A stretch of 64,000 bases of DNA from BOG-931 sp963761525 (GTDB taxonomy: Bacteria; Pseudomonadota; Alphaproteobacteria; Rhizobiales; Xanthobacteraceae), in assembly GCA_963761525.1 (NCBI GenBank), contig CAVXHG010000002.1, positions 863,106 to 927,105 of the forward strand. The letters are read 5' to 3'. The notes under the pieces are model-generated. The model ran no database searches. It was given only the letters and a program-made list of their open reading frames with translations, and was not told the origin of the DNA. The number at the start of each line of letters is the position of its first letter. Position 1 is the stretch's first letter. The position numbers were made by a program, and so were the translations under genes. This document shows positions 27,513 through 37,440 of this stretch, piece after piece.

Positions 27513-28519
27513 TTCTTCTTGCCTTGTGCCAGACTTCTCTCGGTAAGTTCGCACTGCACCATCTCACGGATCATCTCCTCAAACCCGATCTGCGGCGACC
27601 ACCCGGTAGAGGCCTTAAGCTTAGCGGCATCTCCCACAAGTGGAACTTTGCGTATAGATCGTTGCATGAGACCAGGGTCCTCCCGAACGTATTTCTCGTA
27701 CTCCATGCCTAGAGCTGAAAAAGCGGCCCGGGCTAAATCTTCCACACTATGCAGCACTCCAGTTGCGACGACGAAATTGTCAGGTTTCGGCAAGGACAAA
27801 ATCGCGCGCATCGCGTGGACGTAATCGACCGCCGCGCCCCAGTCGGCCTGAGCGGCGAGCGACCCCACGGTCAATTCATCCTGCAGGCCCAGATGAATAT
27901 TGATCGCGCCGCTGACGATTTTCTTGGTGACGAATTGCGGCGAACGATAGGGAGATTCGTGATTGAATAAAATGCCGGAGCAACAAAACATCCCGTGCTC
28001 TCGCCGATAGATATCGCAAATATTCATTCCGGTAAGCTTGGTCGTACCATAGGCACAGACCGGACGTAGTGGAGTATTTTCATTTTGGGGCGCCTCATCC
28101 GGGTTGCCGAATACGAGAGACGACGAGGCATAGAACAGGCGCGCCTTGCCACCCCGGCGCTGCATGGCGTTTAGGAAGTTGACGAGACAAAGACAGTGTA
28201 CGGTAACGCTCTCCCGTAACAGGGTTGCGGTGTCTCCCGTGCTTTCCTCGGCCGAGTGGTGATGCGCGGCAAGATAGTAGATTTCATCGGGAGAGGTGGA
28301 ATCCAGCAACTGGTCGACAGCCGCAGCATTGCGAATATCGAACGGACGTGCCGGCTCGTCGCCCGTGCAGACTGTAGTTCGCCCGACCCGTGTGACGATG
28401 TATTGATGTTCGTCGAGTTCGGTAGAAAGCAACCGCCCGTCCTGGCCGTAGGCCCCCACGACGATGGCGCGTCGCGGGCTCTCGGCGGAAGAGTTGGAGC
28501 GTGCCGACGGTGAAATCAT
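27509..28519 (-). CDS. GDP-mannose 4,6-dehydratase-type NAD-dependent epimerase/dehydratase
   Basis: Extended SDR of 336 residues. The NAD(P) motif is GAYGQDG at 22-28, close to the GVTGQDG of Gmd. The catalytic Ser is in ASSSLVFG (about 131-138), and Tyr157/Lys161 are in YGTTK. ILFNHESPYRSPQFVTKKI is typical of the Gmd branch, as in the paralogue at 30070-31143. It probably acts on GDP-mannose, GDP-heptose or a product of Gmd. The adjacent upstream gene is a C-methyltransferase in the same direction, 24 bp away. Confidence 0.84.
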   Translation of the reverse strand: MISPSARSNSSAESPRRAIVVGAYGQDGRLLSTELDEHQYIVTRVGRTTVCTGDEPARPFDIRNAAAVDQLLDSTSPDEIYYLAAHHHSAEESTGDTATLLRESVTVHCLCLVNFLNAMQRRGGKARLFYASSSLVFGNPDEAPQNENTPLRPVCAYGTTKLTGMNICDIYRREHGMFCCSGILFNHESPYRSPQFVTKKIVSGAINIHLGLQDELTVGSLAAQADWGAAVDYVHAMRAILSLPKPDNFVVATGVLHSVEDLARAAFSALGMEYEKYVREDPGLMQRSIRKVPLVGDAAKLKASTGWSPQIGFEEMIREMVQCELTERSLAQGKKN

Positions 28520-28543
28520 GCCTTGTATCCGATACAGCCCGAC

Positions 28544-29791
28544 CTAAGCCGTAGCCGGGACGATGTCGAGGTTTGGCAGCGGAAAAACCAAGCGCCCTCC
28601 GCGCTCAATAAACTCTCTTTCTCTCTTGAGAAAAGCCTCACGGAAGTGCCAGGGCAAAACAAAATAGTAATCCGGCCGTGACGCCCGGGACTCCTCTTCA
28701 GAAATAATTGGGATCCCGGTTCCCGGCGTTCGACACCCGAATTTCTCTTCGTTGCGCTCGGCAATGGCAGGAAGCAATTCGGGCGTGATGCCAAAAAACT
28801 GGAGTAGCGTGTTGCCTTTTGTGGATGCACCGTAGCCGTGGACGAGCTTACCCTGACGGCGGGCATTCGCGAGAAATTCAAGCACGTTGCCCCGGATAGA
28901 TAAGACGCGTGCCTTGAGATCCAGGATTGGCTCTCCGCTGGCATAGCCCTGCATCTCTTCTGCCTTCAGAAGACCGGCTATGGCCTCGCTGTTCGTTCGG
29001 TAGGGGGCGTCCGCGTGGCAGGCCCATACCTGAAAGCTTCCACCGTTTACGTCGTTAAGCGATACGTCGAATACGCGCAGTCCATGGCGTCCAAGAAGAT
29101 CGATAATTTGCCGGAGACAATAATATTCAAGATGCTCATGGCAGATGGTGTCGAAGGAATTGCGGTCCACCATGCTCGGCAGGTAGCTCTGCTCGAGGAT
29201 CCAGACGCCGTCGGCGGCAAGAATGCCGGCAACATCGCGGACAAAATCGTTCGGTGCCGGAAGATCGTAGAACATCGAGATACTGGTAACGATCCGCGCT
29301 GATCCAGAAGGACAAAGACTGCGAAAATTTTTTTCCGTAAAAAACGCGTCGAGGGTGAAAACTCCCGGTGGATAGTATTTCTTGAAGCGAGCGATCGTCG
29401 GATCTATGCCGATGCGAACGGTGTCGGCGACACCGTACGATGAAAGCAGCGTTCCGTCGTTACTGCCGATATCCAGCACGATATCTCCCGCCTTGAGCGC
29501 AACGCGGCGCTGCGCCGTTGCAGCCATGCGGCCAAGGTGACCGACCATGCTTTCGTTCAGGCCGGATCGGTATCCGTACGTTGAGCAAAAAAGATCTTCG
29601 CCGGCAAAATCGTGGGAGAGCTGAACCAGCCCACATGTGGCGCACTGAATAAGATTAAGCGGTGCGGCCGGCGGGTCAGCCTCGTTTTGACGAGGAAAAA
29701 CGCCGCAGGAGTGGAGCAGGCCAAGGTCGAACAACTCCCGGAATTGGCTGGAACCGCAGATTCTGCAATTTCCAATCGCCTTTATCCGCAT
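28544..29791 (-). CDS. NDP-hexose C-methyltransferase (Methyltransf_13/14 type)
   Basis: Intact protein of 415 residues and the undamaged paralogue of the gene at 8852. Zinc-binding pairs are Cys9/Cys12 and Cys50/Cys53. IVLDIGSNDGTLL at 104-116 is motif I. CHEHLEYY is the catalytic His segment, NGGSFQVWACH follows, and VHGYGASTKGNTLLQF begins the C-terminal sugar-nucleotide domain. It would add a methyl branch to a 4-keto deoxysugar nucleotide. Being next to a Gmd-type dehydratase, it probably uses that enzyme's keto product. Confidence 0.9.
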   Translation of the reverse strand: MRIKAIGNCRICGSSQFRELFDLGLLHSCGVFPRQNEADPPAAPLNLIQCATCGLVQLSHDFAGEDLFCSTYGYRSGLNESMVGHLGRMAATAQRRVALKAGDIVLDIGSNDGTLLSSYGVADTVRIGIDPTIARFKKYYPPGVFTLDAFFTEKNFRSLCPSGSARIVTSISMFYDLPAPNDFVRDVAGILAADGVWILEQSYLPSMVDRNSFDTICHEHLEYYCLRQIIDLLGRHGLRVFDVSLNDVNGGSFQVWACHADAPYRTNSEAIAGLLKAEEMQGYASGEPILDLKARVLSIRGNVLEFLANARRQGKLVHGYGASTKGNTLLQFFGITPELLPAIAERNEEKFGCRTPGTGIPIISEEESRASRPDYYFVLPWHFREAFLKREREFIERGGRLVFPLPNLDIVPATA

Positions 29792-29925
29792 CTGAGTATA
29801 CCCACCTAATCCCGCCGGATCTACGTAAGACAGAGTTTTAGTCCTCGCTCCTTACGCACAGATTACTCAGTTGACAAAGGGCAGCCTTGTGTAGCCGTCT
29901 TTTGACACGGCGCTATCATGCGCTT

Positions 29926-30040
29926 CGTGAGCGAATCAAGGATTTCGATGTTCGGACATTAGTGCGGCCGCATTGGCCTGTCGGGGACATTGAGGCAAAG
30001 CATTGCCGTCGCGATGGTCTTACGAAGTGATTCGCTCACG
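29926..30040. repeat. 13-bp perfect inverted repeat upstream of gmd
   Basis: CGTGAGCGAATCA at 29926-29938 is exactly reversed as TGATTCGCTCACG at 30028-30040, about 90 bp apart and 30 bp before the gmd start. The spacing is too wide for a terminator hairpin. It could be a pair of regulator sites in the leader between the divergent genes at 29791 and 30070. No matching regulator gene is identified. Confidence 0.6.
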
Positions 30041-30069
30041 GGAGTGAGAGTAATAGAGGTTCGCTTGCG

Positions 30070-31143
30070 ATGGCCGATAAAGTTGCGCTGATTACCGGGG
30101 TAACCGGGCAAGACGGCGCATATTTGGCCGAACATTTGCTCAGCAAAGGATACGTGGTGCATGGCGTAAAGCGGCGTTCTTCATCATTCAACAGCGGCCG
30201 AATCGACCATCTTTACCAGGATCCGCATTGGACAAACTCAAAGCTGTACCTTCACTTCGGAGACGTAACCGACTCCACCAATTTGATACGCATCATTCAG
30301 GAAACCCGCCCCGACGAGATCTACAATCTTGCCGCGCAGAGCCATGTCTGGGTCTCCTTCGAAACGCCTGAATATACAGCTAACGCTGATGCCGTCGGCG
30401 CGCTACGAATTCTGGAAGCCATCCGAATTTTGGGGATGCAGGGCTCCACGCGATTTTACCAGGCGTCGACGTCGGAATTGTACGGCAACGCGACGGAGAA
30501 TCCGCAGAAAGAGACGACGCCGTTTCATCCGCGCTCGCCCTATGGAGCTGCAAAGCTCTATGCCTACTGGATCACGGTGAATTACCGGGAGGCCTACTCG
30601 ATCCACGCTTCCAACGGCATCCTGTTCAACCATGAAAGTCCGACGCGTGGCGAAACTTTCGTAACGCGAAAGATCACACGCGCCGTAGCCGCCATCGAAA
30701 TGGGGCTGCAAAGCAAGCTCTATCTCGGCAATCTGGACGCAAGGCGAGACTGGGGCCACGCCAAAGACTATGTCGAGGGTATGTGGTTGATGCTGCAACA
30801 GCCGAAGCCCGACGATTATGTTCTTGCAACCGGGGAAACACATTCGGTGCGGGAATTTGCCGAGAAAGCCTTTGCCCGCGTAGGGCGCGAGATTGTGTGG
30901 GAAGGCACCAAGGCTGAAGAACGAGGGATGGACCGCAAAACTGGACAGACCCTGATCGAGATTGACCCGGTTTATTTTCGTCCGACCGAGGTTGATGTCC
31001 TCTGCGGCGACGCAACGAAAGCGAGGCAGCGACTGGGCTGGAGTCAAAAGACAACGTTCGACCAACTGGTCAATGAGATGGTCGATGCCGACCTGCAGCT
31101 GATCAAAAACGAGCCGGGTCCTCACGGCAACCGTGGCACCTGA
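30070..31143 (+). CDS. gmd: GDP-mannose 4,6-dehydratase
   Basis: Intact protein of 357 residues, the family's usual length. The NADP motif GVTGQDGAYL starts at residue 10. RRSSSFNSGRIDHLY is the Gmd-specific NADP-binding loop. ASTSELYG carries the catalytic Ser/Thr-Glu (about 132-139), and Tyr158/Lys162 are in YGAAK. PTRGETFVTRKIT and the terminal DVLCGDATKA region are diagnostic. It converts GDP-mannose to GDP-4-keto-6-deoxymannose. In related loci such enzymes also act on GDP-heptose (DmhA-like), which the HddA/HddC genes at the right end make worth considering. Confidence 0.95.
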   Translation: MADKVALITGVTGQDGAYLAEHLLSKGYVVHGVKRRSSSFNSGRIDHLYQDPHWTNSKLYLHFGDVTDSTNLIRIIQETRPDEIYNLAAQSHVWVSFETPEYTANADAVGALRILEAIRILGMQGSTRFYQASTSELYGNATENPQKETTPFHPRSPYGAAKLYAYWITVNYREAYSIHASNGILFNHESPTRGETFVTRKITRAVAAIEMGLQSKLYLGNLDARRDWGHAKDYVEGMWLMLQQPKPDDYVLATGETHSVREFAEKAFARVGREIVWEGTKAEERGMDRKTGQTLIEIDPVYFRPTEVDVLCGDATKARQRLGWSQKTTFDQLVNEMVDADLQLIKNEPGPHGNRGT

Positions 31144-31154
31144 CCGGAATATCG

Positions 31155-32209
31155 CTAGCTTTGTACGCTAGGCCGCTCGAACTTTCTTGTCAGCCGTGTC
31201 ACCACAAGATCAGTCAGGCGATAGGGCCGCAGTCTCAGCCAGAGCCAGCCGAGCGTGGCGATCCGCGAGAGCTTTCCTTTGCTCGTCGTCTTGATTGCTT
31301 TGAGCACGGCGTGATCAATCGCTGAGGTAGCGGTCATGCCTGAGACGAAATCAAAATCCGGTGGAGTTGCCTGAAGGGCGAGGCGTGACGTGGCAAAGCG
31401 CCATCGATTACGGAAGACCTCAGGGTACCAGGCCGGAAAGGCGGGGTCGGCCGCGAGCTTTGCCGGATAGAGCGCGAGGGCCTGCTTCGCTTTGGCGAGA
31501 TCCAGTGCGGTTGAGCGAGACACGCCGGTGGTGAAGACCCGCCAGCAGGCGACGACACGCGGCGCGTAACAGAAACCGAACTTGAGCGCGATTTTTCGCG
31601 TCAGAAAGCCGTCCGCGAAGGCGCCGAGGGTGTCGTCGAGGCCACCGGCTTCAAAGATCGCGTCGCGCCGGAAAATAGCGCCGCCGGTGTGGATGAAGTT
31701 GTCCATGCGCTTGAGAAGCTCTGCGCACTGATCAGGGCTTACGATGCCCGCGCGATAGAGCGGCCGGGCCGCCGGCCGATAACCCAACGTTTTCCCGGTC
31801 GCGCCATCGACAAGGACGGTATCGCCGCAGAACAAGCCAACGGAAGGATTTTGCATCAGCATGCGCATGCCGAGCTCGCAAAATCCCGGCATCACCCAGT
31901 CGTCTGCGCCGGCAAGAACAAAATATTCCCGGTTGCGCGATCCAGGCCCGCCCGCAAGGCGGCGTTAGTTCCGGCGTTAACCGACAGGCTTACGACCTTG
32001 ATCCGCGGCGACTTTGCGGCCAGTTCGTTGATTATGGCGAGACTGTCGTCGGTCGAGGCGTCGTCGACGATGACGATCTCGTCCGGCACCCGCTCCTGGG
32101 TGAGCAGCGCGTCCACCGCCCGGCCGATATACCGGCCGTGATTGTGGTTCGGGATGATGGCGGAGAGGGTCGCGCGGTCGGCCGTCAAGTTTGATGTCTG
32201 CTCTTGCAA
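31155..32209 (-). CDS. Family 2 glycosyltransferase (frameshifted near 31930)
   Basis: The N-terminal part (SAIIPNHNHGRYIGRA, EIVIVDDASTDDS) and the C-terminal part overlap in different frames. Adding one C to the CCC at 31928-31930 rejoins them as ATGEYFVLAGADDWV, which supplies the expected acidic motif of GT2 enzymes. The rest contains HTGGAIFRRDAIFEAGG and DGFLTRKIA. The whole has about 350 residues. It lies seven bases downstream of the Wzt-like ATPase gene, in the same operon as the exporter. It probably adds a sugar to the exported polymer. Confidence 0.83.
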
Positions 32210-32215
32210 GGCCGT

Positions 32216-32995
32216 TTACTGCGCCGCAACGCGTTCGGCGAGAATGGTTTCAGGATCTTCTCCCTCGTACGCGTTCAATACTTTGTCGACATCGCCGTAG
32301 ATGATCAGGTTACCCTTATGAAGCCAGATGGCCTTGTTGCAAAGGCGGCGAATCATCTCGTTGGCGTGGGAAGCGACAAAGAGAATTCGTGACTTCTGGA
32401 CAAGATTCAGCAAGCGCGCGAATGCTTTCTGGTAAAAACCGGCGTCGCCGACGCCGATCACTTCGTCGAGCAACAGGATATCCGGTTCGCGCAAGGTCGC
32501 GATCGCAAAAGCCAGGCGCAGATGCATGCCCTGCGAGTACGTCCGAACCGGCATTTTGAGATAATCGCCAAGCTCGGTGAACTGGATGATGTCATCCATG
32601 CTGGCGTCGATTTGCCGCCGCGTCAGGCCCCAGAGAGCGCCACTGATGCGAATATTCTCAAACCCGGTAGCGTCACCGGCCATGCCCAGGGTGGTGTCAA
32701 GCATGGGCGAAACCCGGCCGCTGACAGAAACGCTTCCGGTGGTCGGCGGATAGACGCCGGACAGCACCCGCAGCAGCGTCGTCTTCCCGGAACCGTTTTG
32801 ACCGACCAGGCCGACGCGGTCGCCATCGTGGGCTTCGAAGGAAATTTTCTTCAGCGCATTGACGACGACGTGAGTGCCGGACTGCGCAAAACGCCCGCCG
32901 ACCGCACGGCCAAGAATGGCCCTGCGCAACGATGACCCGGCGACATCGTAGACCGGAATGTCGACTGAGACGTTACTGAGCTCGATCGTCGGCAT
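32216..32995 (-). CDS. Polysaccharide ABC exporter, ATP-binding subunit (Wzt/KpsT-like)
   Basis: Intact protein of 259 residues. Walker A is GQNGSGKTT at 65-73, the signature is YSQGMHLRLAFA, Walker B is ILLLDEVIGVGD and the switch His is in VASHAN. The Wzt/KpsT/TagH subfamily is indicated by GMAGDATGFENI and by the absence of a long C-terminal domain. Without the carbohydrate-binding extension of E. coli O9a Wzt, chain-length recognition is unlikely to be in this subunit. It powers export with the adjacent permease, which starts upstream in the same operon. Confidence 0.93.
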   Translation of the reverse strand: MPTIELSNVSVDIPVYDVAGSSLRRAILGRAVGGRFAQSGTHVVVNALKKISFEAHDGDRVGLVGQNGSGKTTLLRVLSGVYPPTTGSVSVSGRVSPMLDTTLGMAGDATGFENIRISGALWGLTRRQIDASMDDIIQFTELGDYLKMPVRTYSQGMHLRLAFAIATLREPDILLLDEVIGVGDAGFYQKAFARLLNLVQKSRILFVASHANEMIRRLCNKAIWLHKGNLIIYGDVDKVLNAYEGEDPETILAERVAAQ

Positions 32996-33013
32996 CGAGA
33001 AAATCTCTTCCAG

Positions 33014-34006
33014 TCAGAGCCAATAGACGATGGTGCGGCGGGCGCGTTGCAGCATCCAGGTCGCGAGGATGAGCCCGAGAACATCGGCCGTGATCGCCAC
33101 TTCCCATGACAGCAAAGGCGGCAACTCGCCGCTCAAGGGGCCGCGCACGATTTCGATCAGATGATAGAAGGGATTGATGTCCGCGATATAGTGATGGTCT
33201 CCCAGCGAACTGACCGGCCACATGATCGGCGTCGCGAACACGGTGATCTGCAGCACGGTTGCCACGATCGGCGGAATATCGCGATAGCGCGTGCTGAGCA
33301 CGGCAAGGCAGATGCCGAGCCAGCACTGGTTCAGGAACACCAGCGCCATGCCGGGAATGGCCAGCAGGCTTACGGCGGTCGGCGTGATCTTGAAGATGAT
33401 CCAGATCGGAACGACGAGGATGATGGTGTGGAGCACGACCAGGAAATTGCGCCAGACGACTCGAAACACGAACACGGAAAACGGGATGCCGACCTGCTTG
33501 ATGATCGATCCGCTGTCCCCGAAGGCGCCGCATGCTTCGTTGGCGGAAGAGGAAATGAAGCCCCACACGATGAAGCCCAGCGCGAGGAAGGGCAGGTAGG
33601 TATGGATATTGGTGTGGAAGATCTGGCTGTAGACGAAGCCCAGAACGATGATCAGCACCGCCATGCTGATCGTGATCCAGAACGGGCCCAGCACCGAGCG
33701 GCGATAACGCAAGCGGATGTCGGTCCAGCCCAGCAGCAGCCAGAGCGGGGCGGCGCGAAAGCCGCGCCAGACATCGAGCCGGCTTGCGCGGGCCAGCAGG
33801 CCCGGGAACTCACCTGAGGACTCCTGGCGATGCTCGTCAATGCCGCGGGACATGCGCTCCTGGTCGAGTTCTGCGGCCGGCATCAGCATTTTGTCGCTTT
33901 GTCGATCGGGGGCGCCCAAAGTCTGCCTGCGGGTAGTACGGCCCTTTCCGGTTGTCAAACGGTGCGGCGCCGCTTGAAAAATATCGGAATCGCCGGTGAC
34001 GCGCAT
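33014..34006 (-). CDS. Polysaccharide ABC exporter, membrane subunit (Wzm/KpsM-like, ABC-2 type)
   Basis: I place the start at the ATG at 34006, which has GAGGAG about 11 bases upstream, giving 330 residues; an inner Met at 33889 is possible. The body begins with LLLGWTDIRLRYRRSVLGPFW, the typical ABC-2 permease amphipathic entry. Six hydrophobic segments follow, with PFSVFVFRVVWRNF and NPFYHLIEIVRGPL, both family signatures. It forms the transmembrane channel for lipid-linked polysaccharide with the ATPase 18 bp downstream. Confidence 0.92.
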   Translation of the reverse strand: MRVTGDSDIFQAAPHRLTTGKGRTTRRQTLGAPDRQSDKMLMPAAELDQERMSRGIDEHRQESSGEFPGLLARASRLDVWRGFRAAPLWLLLGWTDIRLRYRRSVLGPFWITISMAVLIIVLGFVYSQIFHTNIHTYLPFLALGFIVWGFISSSANEACGAFGDSGSIIKQVGIPFSVFVFRVVWRNFLVVLHTIILVVPIWIIFKITPTAVSLLAIPGMALVFLNQCWLGICLAVLSTRYRDIPPIVATVLQITVFATPIMWPVSSLGDHHYIADINPFYHLIEIVRGPLSGELPPLLSWEVAITADVLGLILATWMLQRARRTIVYWL

Positions 34007-34636
34007 GGTCGCAGCACTCCTCGTTCTCGCGATGCGGTTCGCACCCAAGTCATCGTCACGCGGCAAGAATTTCTCCGCTCTCCGCACCGATCTTCGCCAG
34101 AGAATGCCGGCGGTGGTAGCCGGTAGCCTCACGATCCGTGCTTTGAGCCACGATGTACGAAAGAAGAAAAAGGAAGCGGAACGCCGAACAACGCAGATCC
34201 GTATCCTCCGCATCTCTCGGTGCGGCGCGCGCGGCGGGTTCCGCGCCCGCCGGTGTGGCACTTTCAGGCGATGCACCTCGCGCGCCGGTCATAGTGCAGG
34301 CAGGTTGATGCCCAGGCCGCCCGGGAGTGACGGTGACGAGCCGCCACGCGCGGACACCGCATCCCGTTCCAATCAGCCAGCATCACCGGCTGATGTCCTC
34401 CACGGCGAACGGGATTGATGGTTGTTTCTCAAAACGGAAATGCAATGTCAAAATATTTCGATTTGTGTAGATAAATCGGGACCTTGCTCGACGCATTTGA
34501 GATCGTCATGTGACGATTTCGCGCAATAAAGATTCGCATAATCCAAAATACAAAACGCAATCAACGCGTTATCAACTCAAATTGCTCTCTGATCTTACGC
34601 TATGCTCGCGGCGCGCTGCCGGATCAACCGCAACTC
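34007..34636. other. Non-coding stretch, AT-rich in its right half
   Basis: About 630 bp lie upstream of the exporter operon. The left 280 bp are GC-rich and the right part (about 34430-34600) is AT-rich. The exporter promoter probably lies here, but I cannot single out a -35/-10 pair. No gene or RNA is supported. Confidence 0.4.
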
Positions 34637-35376
34637 TCAGCGGTCGATAGGTGTAGCAAAGGGCGACTCGCGGATTTTTCGCAAGATGACGATCAGCGAT
34701 GATTGCGAATACAGAAATTCCGGTCTTTTCGTAATGTCCACAAAATTAGACACGAAACCAGCCACTCCTTCTGGAAGCCCTCGTTCGGTTTTGCCCCAAG
34801 CGTAGTCTGCAAATAAAATCGAATATCCGTTTTCTCGAGCAAGCCGCTCGAAAAACTTTGGGTGATAGCCAAAGAACCCATGGTTGATTTGCGGCGCCCG
34901 GTAATTCATGAATCATGACCGCCCCTGGCGCTGCCAAGTCGTGAATTACCTTAAAGGCATTAAATTGATTTATGACATGTTCGGTGGTGCCGTAGTTCGT
35001 CACGAGGTGAAATCGAGCAACGAGATCGGGAAGGGACTAAATCACAATTCAAATCGAGGGGTATGCTGCCCGGCGTTCCGTCAATATCAATGCAGGAATA
35101 GTCGAAACCAAGCGATCGGTAAAAATTGGCCGCTTGAGGCGCTTCTGAGTGCAGAATATGTCCAGGACCTGCGCCGACTGGTGATGGCAGATCAGGTGAG
35201 GGAACCCCGAAGAGATTTGCAAGCCGGTCGATATCAGCCCGGGCGGCAAGGAAGTTGTTATTGAGTTGTTGAGCGCCAATCTCAACTACCCTTTGGCCTG
35301 GGGCAATGGCTTCCTTCTCTCTTAGCCATACCATCAGCTGCAGGAATCTGGCATTGAGGCCCACGAGCATGCCCAC
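34637..35376 (-). pseudogene. Methyltransferase-like protein broken by two frameshifts
   Basis: Three overlapping frames make one protein of about 245 residues. It starts with MGMLVGLNARFLQ, continues through QRVVEIGAQQLNNNF (motif I-like) and YSCIDIDGTPGSIPLDLN, then VTNYGTTEHVINQFN and MIHELPGA, and ends with NHGFFGYHPKFFERLA and YAWGKTERG. Single extra bases near 35028 and near 34895 (plus coordinates) separate the three parts. The sequence is otherwise well preserved, so either a sequencing error or very recent loss is plausible. It is probably a sugar methyltransferase; the closest family is not clear. Confidence 0.62.
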
Positions 35377-35519
35377 GCTTGCGTTGCACGAACGCGATTC
35401 ATACAGTCACCTCGGGAAACAGTCTAGCGACGGAAAATCTGTAGTCGTGCTTGGGACGACCAGATATCTTCTCTCCGCAAAGTTGGATCGGGTTACGAGG
35501 CAGTCGGGAGGCATATGCA

Positions 35520-36418
35520 ATGGGGTTAGGGCGGCACATGGTCGAGGCGATCGTCCGAGAGCATCTTCAAAAGCCCATTGCGGGTGATGTTTTGATGATC
35601 GGACGCCAGACAACTTATTTGTCTCCCGATGACCTGATCAGAGTTCTGGCCGAGCACGGGGTCTCTGTTTCATCAAATTCAAAAATTGAACTCGATAATA
35701 CCACGCTAAATCGAAGGGGCGGAAGTACTGAGACCGTCAGTGATGCTGCGCTGTTCCGTTTGTTGGGCGCAAACAAGGTGATGGCATTAGATCATAGTTC
35801 CTACGAAGGTGCTGAAATCATTCATGACCTCAGATACCCAATCCCGGAAAATCTGGAATCTTGTTCGCTGACTTTATTGTAGATGGCAGCACACTGGACA
35901 ACGTATTCACACCATCGATAGTGATTCAAAATTATGCGAAATTGCTTCGCCCGGGCGGAAGACTTTTGCTCATCAATGCTTTGAGCTCGCATAACACCGC
36001 GTATGTTATGATGCCGCCACTTTGGTACATAGATTATTTCGTCGCCAATAAGTTTGCTGACTGCAAAGTATATGTTTTGATGTTCATCCGCGGCGAATAC
36101 CCCGGTGTGAAAGACAATGTCTTCTATGTGGATCTCGACCATCTGGCAAAGGCGCGGGTGAATATGGGGCGTTTCGTGTCTCCCCACGAAATGGTCACGA
36201 TTGTTTTTGCGGAGAAAGGGGAACGGTCGACTACCGATCGGCTGCCTAATCAGCAGGACTATCGATCGGCTGCAGAATGGGACGAATATCTGTCAAATCT
36301 CGCGACAATTCAAAAAAGCACTCGTGGTCACTTGGTACGATCCAGAAGCGAGCAGGTATTCGCCCCCCTGGTTAACGGCCACTCTTTTGTCGACGAAGAT
36401 TATCGCGCCGTATCGTGA
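35520..36418 (+). CDS. Methyltransferase-like protein of unknown target (frameshifted near 35862)
   Basis: The start is the ATG at 35520. The protein begins MGLGRHMVEAIVREHL and contains DVLMIGRQTTYLSP, which resembles the first strand of a methyltransferase but lacks the glycine loop. After the break, NYAKLLRPGGRLLLINALSS is a typical late SAM-methyltransferase element. Adding one base near 35862 joins the halves through ESLFADFIVDGS. About 300 residues in total. It diverges from the broken methyltransferase at 34637 and lies in the AT-richer block. Confidence 0.58.
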
Positions 36419-36466
36419 CGAGTGCTAAGCGTGCATCTCACTCCCTTACGGCGGCGGTTACAAAGT

Positions 36467-37426
36467 ATGAATAATGTTTCGGACGCTATCAAATCGTTCG
36501 ATGGTTTGTCACCGTGGAGTGGCAATGTCCCGTCCGGGTATCTAGCTGACTTTCTCGGAGTTATGATTGATCTTCGCTTTCGCGAGGTGCTGGGAGTTGT
36601 TCCATCAGAGCATGGTGGTGATTACCAGCAGCACCAGCTTCCGACACCCGCAACCTATGGCGAAGGCTTTTTCGAAGTCCTGCAATGGGTGCAGACTGCG
36701 CGCGCAGCGCGTGACCGTTACGTCATGGTCTCGCTAGGAGCATGTTACGGTCTGCAAGCCGTCGGCTGTTACAAGGCCTTGCAAGCGATCAACCCCATGC
36801 CTGCAAAGCTTGTCATGGTGGAGCCCGAACCGGGTAATGTCGCTTGGATTTATAAGCATCTGAAAGATAATGAAATAGACCCGGAAGACCATTGGATAAT
36901 GCCGATGGCAATCAGCAACGATCACTCGCCCGCGTTCTTTCCCGTTGGTTCACCGGGTACCGGCACTCATAGTTTTATATCGACGAATCACCCCGAGGAA
37001 CGAAAAAATATGCTTGCTTTGACCCTAAGGGATGGGAAGTCAGACCAAGTGTTGGAGAATTTATTTCTGCGAAATAGGACGGGTATTGTTCGAGATGTCA
37101 CTGGCGGCCAAGGTCTGTTCGGCGAAGTCGAGTACGTTAGTTGTTTGACTCTGCAAGACGTTCTCTCGCCCTTCGATTTGGTGGATTATGTGGAAGCTGA
37201 CCTACAAGGTTCAGAAAGTTTTGTTTTTCCGCCTTTCTTGGAAACGCTGGCGCGAAAAGTGAAAAGGATACACATGGGAACGCACAGCGAACAAATCCAT
37301 CAAACGATGGAAGCCCTATTCAGGGACGCGGGTTGGGAAGTTTTGTTTAGTTTTGCTCCCTTTCAGGTACATCATACTGACGCCGGCAGCTTTAAGGCTG
37401 ATGACGGCATATTGACTTCTGCTTAA
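36467..37426 (+). CDS. FkbM-like methyltransferase
   Basis: The likely start is the ATG at 36467, though an upstream ATG at 36422 is in the same frame. VMVSLGACYGLQAVGCYKAL is the motif I region, KLVMVEPEPGNVAWIYKHL matches the FkbM post-I element, and YVEADLQGSE corresponds to the FkbM motif (D-x-x-G-x-E). IHMGTHSEQI near the end resembles the C-terminal part. About 319 residues. Proteins of this family methylate hydroxyl groups of sugars in many exopolysaccharide loci. The gene has lower GC content than its neighbours. Confidence 0.72.
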   Translation: MNNVSDAIKSFDGLSPWSGNVPSGYLADFLGVMIDLRFREVLGVVPSEHGGDYQQHQLPTPATYGEGFFEVLQWVQTARAARDRYVMVSLGACYGLQAVGCYKALQAINPMPAKLVMVEPEPGNVAWIYKHLKDNEIDPEDHWIMPMAISNDHSPAFFPVGSPGTGTHSFISTNHPEERKNMLALTLRDGKSDQVLENLFLRNRTGIVRDVTGGQGLFGEVEYVSCLTLQDVLSPFDLVDYVEADLQGSESFVFPPFLETLARKVKRIHMGTHSEQIHQTMEALFRDAGWEVLFSFAPFQVHHTDAGSFKADDGILTSA

Positions 37427-37440
37427 TCCACGCTTTCGAA

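Noticed and set aside
29871..29907. Two TTGACA boxes upstream of gmd
   Set aside because: Neither has an acceptable -10 at 16-18 bp; kept only as a possibility, not called as a promoter.
33161..33817. 218-codon plus-strand frame opposite the ABC permease
   Set aside because: Antisense of a clear ABC-2 permease; composition is His/Asp/Glu-rich as expected for the complement of membrane codons.
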